This document shows, piece after piece, positions 6,435 to 10,078 of a stretch of DNA of 10,078 nucleotides (positions within the stretch are counted from its first letter, which is position 1; each line of letters begins with the position of its first letter). A program made the translations under genes and the position numbers. Origin of the DNA: Bacteroidetes bacterium QH_10_64_37 (lineage in GTDB: Bacteria > Bacteroidota > Rhodothermia > Rhodothermales > Salinibacteraceae); assembly GCA_003023105.1 (NCBI GenBank), contig PXSZ01000058.1:1-10078 (forward strand), written 5' to 3'. Below the pieces are notes generated by a model. The model searched no databases. It was not told the DNA's origin and saw only the letters and a program-made list of their open reading frames with translations.

Positions 6435-6554
6435 TCTACCCATTTTCTTGGAAACGCTGCTCGAACCGCACGAGGCCCCCGAAACTGCCCTCGGCGTTTA
6501 TGAGTCCATTACGTAGTCCCGCTGACTCCCACTCATGCTTTCACTGCGCTTTCC

Positions 6555-7940
6555 ATGCATACCTTTACGGCTTCCAGCTCCCTGGACGCATCCGCTGACG
6601 CCCTCTTCACGTGGCACGCTCGTTCGGGCGCCTTCGAGCGGCTCGTGCCGCCCTGGGCCCCGGTGCGGCTGGAACGGTTCGAGGGCATCGGGGAGGGGGA
6701 GCGGGCCGTGCTGCGCCTCGGGCCGGAGCCGGTGGCGTTGCGGTGGGTGGCCGAGCACCACGACGTGATCGAGGGCCGGCAGTTCTGCGACCGACAGGTG
6801 CAAGGACCGTTCCCGCACTGGGACCACACACATCGATTTGAGCCCGCGTCGGAGGACAACGACGGCACGACGCTGACGGATCGCATCGAGTACGGGCCGC
6901 CCGGCGGCGCGCTGGGACGGCAGGCTGTGCCGTGGCTGGAGGACGAACTTCGCCGCCAGTTTACATACCGCCACCGCGTGACGCGCCGCGATCTCGCCCT
7001 CCACCGTCGCTACAATCCCGACGATCGGAGCCTCACCATCGCCGTGAGCGGCACGTCCGGCCTCGTCGGGTCGCAACTGGTTCCCTTTCTCACGGCGGGC
7101 GGACACACCGTGAAGCGGCTCACGCGCTCTGAGCCGACGGGAGACGACGAGATCCTGTGGGACCCGCAGACCGGGCGCGTGGAGGCGGAGAAGCTGGAGG
7201 GCCTCGACGCGGTGATCCACCTGGCCGGGGAAAACGTGTTTGGGCGCTGGACGCCCGCCAAAAAGCAGCGGATCTACTCCAGCCGGGCGGACGGCACGCG
7301 CCTGTTGGCCGAGGCGCTCGCCGGGCTCGACGACCCGCCCGAGGTGCTCGTCTCGTCCTCTGCCGTGGGGTACTACGGCGATCACGGCACCGACCGGATC
7401 ACCGAGGAGAGCGAGCCGCGCAACGCAGGGTTCTTGACGGAGGTGTGCGAGGCGTGGGAGGCGGCGACTGAGCCTGCCGCAGCCGCCGGCATCCGCACCG
7501 TGCAGATGCGCACCGGCATTATCCTCACCCCGGCCGGGGGCGCTCTCCGCCTCATGCTTCCAGCCTTCTGGCTCGGTCTCGGCGGGCGGGTGGGGGCGCG
7601 GAATCAGTACTTTCCCTGGATTACGCTCGACGACGTGCTTGGCGGTTTTTACCACGCTCTCTGGACCGATGCGCTGGAGGGGCCGGTCAACCTCACTGCC
7701 CCGTCGCCGGTGACGATGGAGACGTACACCCAGACCCTGGCCGACGTCCTGAACCGGCCCGCGTTCCTCACCGTGCCCCCCTCGCTGGTGCGGACCGTGG
7801 CCGGGGAAGTGGCGGACGAGATGATCCTGGCCAGCGCCCGCGTCGTCCCCCGGCGGCTGCAAGAGACCGGGTACGACTTTGGGTTCTCGTCCCTGTCCGA
7901 CGGCCTGGGCCACGTGTTGGGCCGCACGGCCACGGCGTAG
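6555..7940 (+). CDS. SRPBCC domain fused to TIGR01777-type SDR-like epimerase (YfcH family)
   Basis: This 461-residue protein has two parts. Residues 1-155 resemble SRPBCC/START-like ligand-binding domains of the type found fused to this family (FTWHARSGAFERLVPPWAP at 18-36, PFPHWDHTHRFE at 85-96, LTDRIEYGPPGG at 107-118). Residues 160-400 are an extended SDR-like Rossmann domain with the NAD(P)-binding SGTSGLVG (165-172), HLAGENVFGRWT (222-233), the SSSAVGYYGD motif (267-276) and RTGIIL. The end (about 405-455; PAFLTVPPSLVRTVAGEVAD) is the DUF1731-type C-terminal cap. It is likely cytoplasmic. The reaction of the family is not established; sugar-nucleotide epimerase is a name by similarity only. 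The ATG at 6555 fits the domain start; no Shine-Dalgarno is present. It converges on the metallophosphoesterase gene. Confidence 0.9.
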   Translation: MHTFTASSSLDASADALFTWHARSGAFERLVPPWAPVRLERFEGIGEGERAVLRLGPEPVALRWVAEHHDVIEGRQFCDRQVQGPFPHWDHTHRFEPASEDNDGTTLTDRIEYGPPGGALGRQAVPWLEDELRRQFTYRHRVTRRDLALHRRYNPDDRSLTIAVSGTSGLVGSQLVPFLTAGGHTVKRLTRSEPTGDDEILWDPQTGRVEAEKLEGLDAVIHLAGENVFGRWTPAKKQRIYSSRADGTRLLAEALAGLDDPPEVLVSSSAVGYYGDHGTDRITEESEPRNAGFLTEVCEAWEAATEPAAAAGIRTVQMRTGIILTPAGGALRLMLPAFWLGLGGRVGARNQYFPWITLDDVLGGFYHALWTDALEGPVNLTAPSPVTMETYTQTLADVLNRPAFLTVPPSLVRTVAGEVADEMILASARVVPRRLQETGYDFGFSSLSDGLGHVLGRTATA

Positions 7941-7952
7941 CGCGGGGCTACG
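7936..7952. terminator. Palindrome containing both convergent stop codons (possible bidirectional terminator)
   Basis: CGTAGC (7936-7941) pairs with GCTACG (7947-7952) around the loop GCGGG. The TAG stop of the plus-strand gene (7938-7940) and the TAG stop of the minus-strand gene (7950-7948) lie symmetrically in the two arms. Neither side has a U-tract, so an intrinsic terminator is uncertain. The symmetry follows partly from two convergent TAG stops. Confidence 0.35.
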
Positions 7953-8652
7953 TTCCGCTCTCCAGCCGATCAGCGAGTCGATTGGACAGGCCGTCGGCGG
8001 TGCGGACCTTGCGGGCCGCTGCGGCTACGTCATAGTCGAGGCGGACGTTTTCGTAGGCGAAGGCCTCCGTGTCGAACAGGCCGAAGCTCAGCCTGGGATT
8101 CCCATCGCGCGGCTGCCCCACGCTGCCGACGTTGATGAGGTAGCGGTGTCCGGCCCGCACCCGAAAGATGCCCAGCGTGTCGGCCATGACGGCCGGGGTG
8201 TGGGTGTGGCCGATGAAGCACACGTCCGTGTCGAAGTGGTCGAACTGAGCCTGGGCATCCGGGTACGTCGTGAGTCGCTTCCAGGCTGTCGGGGTGTCGG
8301 GGGTGGCGTGGACGAACGTGCAGTTCGCCACCGTGTGAGTGAGCGGCAGGTCGGCGAGATAATCCCGCTGGGCGTCCGAGAGCTGCGTGCGGTTGTGCCG
8401 GGCGGCCTCCTGCCCGTCGGCGGGAAGAAAGTGCACGTTCGCCGGTTGGGCCACTGCGGCGTCGTGGTTGCCGAGCACGACGGCGTCGCAGCGCTCGCGC
8501 ACCAGATCGACGCACGCGGCGGGATCGGCGTTGTAGCCCACCACGTCGCCCAGGCAGTAGACGGCCTCGACATCCGCCTCGTCGAGGGCCCGAAACGTGC
8601 GTTCGAGCGCTTCGAGGTTCGAATGAATGTCGGAAATGAGGGCCAGTCGCAC
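7948..8652 (-). CDS. YfcE-like metallophosphoesterase (calcineurin-like superfamily)
   Basis: This 234-residue protein has all motifs of the small Metallophos_2 / YfcE / MJ0936 type phosphoesterases: DIHSN (8-12), GDVVGY (35-40), GNHD (61-64), VHATP (114-118) and GHTHTP (148-153). Residues D8, H10, D36, N62, H115, H149 and H151 would bind two metal ions. The C-terminal NVGSVGQPRDGNPR segment is also typical. Such enzymes hydrolyse phosphodiesters in vitro; the physiological substrate is generally unknown and cannot be read here. No signal peptide is seen, so it is cytoplasmic. The start is GTG at 8652, placed two residues before the first beta strand. AAGGGG lies 9 bases before it and could be a weak ribosome binding site. 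It converges with the SDR-fusion gene and diverges from ddl. Confidence 0.93.
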   Translation of the reverse strand: MRLALISDIHSNLEALERTFRALDEADVEAVYCLGDVVGYNADPAACVDLVRERCDAVVLGNHDAAVAQPANVHFLPADGQEAARHNRTQLSDAQRDYLADLPLTHTVANCTFVHATPDTPTAWKRLTTYPDAQAQFDHFDTDVCFIGHTHTPAVMADTLGIFRVRAGHRYLINVGSVGQPRDGNPRLSFGLFDTEAFAYENVRLDYDVAAAARKVRTADGLSNRLADRLESGT

Positions 8653-8775
8653 CGGCAGTGTCCCCTTGGAGAGAAGTGAATGACCGGGGGCAATCTAAGC
8701 CGTGCGGTCCTCAAAACCAACGACGAGGGCGGCGTCGCACGGGGAGGGGGCGTCGAGTTTGGTGGAGATTTGATT

Positions 8776-8831
8776 GGGCGTGGGAGCGTGGGTGAATGGG
8801 GGAGTGGAAGAATGGGCGAGTGGGAGCACGG
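8776..8831 (+). repeat. Degenerate G-rich octamer array (7 units), upstream of metallophosphoesterase gene
   Basis: Seven consecutive units read GGGCGTGG, GAGCGTGG, GTGAATGG, GGGAGTGG, AAGAATGG, GCGAGTGG and GAGCACGG. G3, G7 and G8 are invariant, and position 6 is T in six of seven. This defines the consensus GNGMRTGG with a strict 8-bp period. The G-runs are spaced so that a G-quadruplex could form on the plus strand, which is the template strand of the gene starting at 8652. A weaker eighth unit, GGAAGGGT, follows. Confidence 0.78.
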
Positions 8832-8867
8832 GGAAGGGTTGCGTATGGGAGTGCCTGTCCCCATGGG

Positions 8868-8925
8868 AATCGAGGACTCGACTGCTGTCGGTGCTATTTC
8901 TTCATCGGTCCGCGACAGCTGTCGG
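8868..8925 (+). promoter_or_regulatory. Palindromic motif, copies 2 and 3 (candidate operators)
   Basis: CGACTGCTGTCGG (8879-8891) and CGACAGCTGTCGG (8913-8925) differ at one base and start 34 bp apart. The second contains a perfect 12-bp palindrome (8913-8924). The first is preceded by AATCGAGGA (8868-8876), so the whole 24-nt block matches the one upstream of the PNP-like gene at 20 positions. Both are in the sense orientation of ddl, though as near-palindromes they could serve either divergent gene. Confidence 0.45.
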
Positions 8926-8950
8926 GACGCACTTCGTCCCGAAGGGACCG
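8906..8950. repeat. Nested hairpins in the ddl / metallophosphoesterase spacer
   Basis: CGGTCC (8906-8911) pairs with GGACCG (8945-8950) and encloses the palindrome at 8913-8924 and a 7-bp stem, CGGGACG (8923-8929) with CGTCCCG (8935-8941), loop CACTT. GTCCC-GAA-GGGAC (8936-8948) is a competing stem. Mutually exclusive stems in a potential leader suggest either a folded RNA or dense DNA binding sites. Confidence 0.4.
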
Positions 8951-9033
8951 GAGAAAAAGTAGCCGGGGGGAGGACGATTTCACAAAAGCTGTGGTGTTTG
9001 CTTGACGCCGGTGCGACTGCCATCGGAGTGGAC

Positions 9034-9075
9034 ATGCGAGCGTTTTCCCTCACACTCCCAGACGCCCAAACGCCC
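9034..9075 (-). repeat. Octamer array (4 units) with ATGCGAGC flank, upstream of ddl
   Basis: On the minus strand the units read GGGCGTTT, GGGCGTCT, GGGAGTGT and GAGGGAAA (9075-9044), four G-runs with loops of 5, 5 and 7, which fits a quadruplex pattern. On the plus strand the array is preceded by ATGCGAGCGTTTTC (9034-9047). Nearly the same block borders the PNP-upstream array on the minus strand (4933-4920). The array ends 142 bp before the ddl start. Confidence 0.6.
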
Positions 9076-9217
9076 GCACTTAGCGACGGAATCTTCAGGA
9101 ACTTTTGTACGGCTCGGCAGACCGGGGAGACCGAGTAGGGATCGTTCGGACTTCCCTCTACGTATCGGTCTCTCGCACAAAATCGCGGTTCTGTTCACTG
9201 GTCGCACTGGTTCCACC

Positions 9218-10078
9218 GTGTCCTCCGGTCCCCTGAATGTCGGCGTCGTCCTCGGCGGCGTGGCGCCCGAGCACGAGGTGTCGGTCATCTCTGCGCTGCA
9301 GGCCGCAGCGGCGCTCGACCGCGACCGGTACACGCCCGTCCCCATCTACGTCGCCAAGGACGGCACGTGGTACACCGGCGAGCCCCTGCTGGAGGTGGGG
9401 CGGTACCGCGACCTCGACGCCCTGCGTGCGGAGGCCGTGCCGGTGGCGCTCGCGCCCACGCCCCACGGCCACCTCGATCTCCTTGAAGACCGCGAGGCCG
9501 GGGCTGTGGAGCGCCTCCAGCGCCCCCCGCTGCGCACACGCATCGACGTGATGCTGCTTGGGCTGCACGGCGGACCGGGGGAGAACGGCGGCATCCAGGG
9601 CCTCTGCGAGACGTTCAACGTCCCCTACACCAGCGCCGGCGTCTTCGGCTCCGCACTCGGGATGGACAAGGTGATGTCGAAGCGGGTGTGTCGGGCGGCG
9701 GGCATTCCCGTCGTGGACTTCGTGGCGTTCCGAGAGGACGAATGGGGTTACCGGGAAGAAGCGGGCCTCGACCGGTGCGAGGCGGAGCTCGACTATCCCC
9801 TCGTCGTGAAGCCGGCTCGCTGCGGATCATCCATCGGCATCTCGCAGGTGGAGACCCGGGACGCACTCGACGCGGCCATCGAGGATGCCTTCCGGTACGA
9901 CGACAAGGTGGTCGTGGAAGAGGCGGTGGAGGCGCTGCGCGAGATCAACTGCTCGGTGCTGGGGGACGCCCACGAGGCCACGCCCAGCGTGCTGGAGGAG
10001 CCGGTCTCCTCGGCCGAGGACGAGGTGCTGACCTTTCGGGACAAGTACATGCGGGAGGACGGAGAGAGTGCGAAGGAG
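9218..10078 (+). CDS. ddl: D-alanine-D-alanine ligase (partial, C-terminus beyond window)
   Basis: Ddl joins two D-alanines with ATP to make the dipeptide for peptidoglycan precursors. The visible 287 codons contain the N-terminal VGVVLGGVAPEHEVSVISA (8-26), the HGGPGENGGIQGL block (117-129), YTSAGVFGSALGMDKVMSK (residues about 136-154), the ATP-grasp loop KPARCGSSIG (198-207) and REINCSVLG (241-249), then LTFRDKY. All lie in family order. The conserved Glu of EHEVS that contacts the first D-Ala is present (E18). The metal-binding C-terminal residues fall outside the window. The start is GTG at 9218; there is no upstream in-frame ATG within at least 80 bp, and the first beta strand follows at once. 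No Shine-Dalgarno is visible. The downstream CSVLG and EPVSS spacing departs a little from E. coli Ddl, but fits the wider family. Confidence 0.92.
   Translation, partial: MSSGPLNVGVVLGGVAPEHEVSVISALQAAAALDRDRYTPVPIYVAKDGTWYTGEPLLEVGRYRDLDALRAEAVPVALAPTPHGHLDLLEDREAGAVERLQRPPLRTRIDVMLLGLHGGPGENGGIQGLCETFNVPYTSAGVFGSALGMDKVMSKRVCRAAGIPVVDFVAFREDEWGYREEAGLDRCEAELDYPLVVKPARCGSSIGISQVETRDALDAAIEDAFRYDDKVVVEEAVEALREINCSVLGDAHEATPSVLEEPVSSAEDEVLTFRDKYMREDGESAKE

Larger units (their letters stand above)
6268..6554. other. Divergent spacer between divIVA and the SDR-fusion gene
   Basis: This 287-bp spacer must hold promoters for both divergent genes, but no canonical pair is recognisable. It contains a long-range inverted repeat (6316-6324 with 6357-6365), a strong imperfect hairpin (6408-6434), a TTGACT at 6394-6399 that could be a -35 element without a matching -10, and one octamer-like CTCCCACT near the plus-strand start. 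No gene is seen. Confidence 0.5.
8653..9217. other. Long divergent spacer between metallophosphoesterase gene and ddl
   Basis: This 565-bp region has no convincing gene. The 152-codon open frame across it (8680-9138) translates the octamer repeats into low-complexity G/E/W-rich sequence and resembles no family. The spacer holds two octamer arrays in opposite orientation (8776-8831 and 9044-9075), two copies of the CGAC palindrome (8879-8891 and 8913-8925), overlapping hairpins (8906-8950) and the ATGCGAGC block (9034-9041). Promoters for both genes should lie here, but none is assignable with confidence; AACTTTTGTACGG near 9099-9111 is the most AT-rich spot near ddl. Confidence 0.6.

Noticed and set aside
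6498..7913. 471-codon minus-strand open frame opposite the SDR-fusion gene
   Set aside because: It is a mirror of a well-supported gene, with an H/R/P/G-rich composition typical of antisense translation.
8776..8831. CRISPR-like array
   Set aside because: The repeated unit is only 8 bp, without spacers, and no cas gene is present.
8923..8950. T-box or other named riboswitch in the ddl spacer
   Set aside because: The GGGACC/GTCCC pairing loosely recalls a T-box antiterminator, but the conserved T-box sequence and specifier stem are missing and the surrounding genes do not fit.
8680..9138. 152-codon plus-strand open frame in the metallophosphoesterase-ddl spacer
   Set aside because: The translation runs through the octamer array and shows no domain. 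The spacer's inverted repeats and shared motifs explain the sequence better than a gene.

Overview
The window looks like chromosomal housekeeping DNA from a GC-rich, probably halophilic member of the Bacteroidota/Rhodothermota, with a Salinibacter-like lineage as the best guess. The reasons are the high GC content, acidic proteins, start codons almost without Shine-Dalgarno sequences, and a thrA fused in the aspartokinase-homoserine dehydrogenase form. The lineage is an inference from style, not from a database match. I see no prophage, insertion sequence, CRISPR array, tRNA or rRNA.

Layout. Positions 1-6267 hold five genes on the minus strand. In order of transcription they are a divIVA-type coiled-coil gene (6267-5077), a divergent purine nucleoside phosphorylase family gene (4860-4000), thrA (3898-1433), thrB (1282-332) and the first 46 codons of ispE (139 to the window edge). 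The gaps are about 100-220 bp, so a tight operon is not evident, although thrA and thrB act in the same pathway (aspartate to O-phosphohomoserine). thrC does not follow thrB directly. A 287-bp divergent spacer separates divIVA from a plus-strand SRPBCC plus TIGR01777 SDR-like fusion gene (6555-7940). That gene converges, with only 7 bp between, on a minus-strand YfcE-like metallophosphoesterase (8652-7948). A 565-bp divergent spacer then leads to ddl (9218 to the window edge), a D-alanine-D-alanine ligase for peptidoglycan synthesis.

The most interesting material lies between the genes. Five intergenic gaps carry short arrays of a degenerate G-rich octamer (roughly GNGMRTGG, strict 8-bp period) that could form G-quadruplexes. 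Upstream of ispE, the PNP-like gene, the metallophosphoesterase gene and ddl, the G-rich strand is opposite to the gene's sense strand. The spacers upstream of the PNP-like gene and of ddl/metallophosphoesterase also share a palindromic motif (CGACTRCTGTCGG within a 24-nt block matching at 20 positions) and an ATGCGAGCRTTYTC block next to the octamers. Together these look like a dispersed intergenic element or a shared regulatory module.

Among the proteins, the PNP family member is the odd one. Several residues that bind phosphate and purine in class I PNPs are replaced or deleted, although the fold signature is intact. The IspE fragment also has Asp where the cytosine-stacking Tyr25 of E. 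coli IspE sits.
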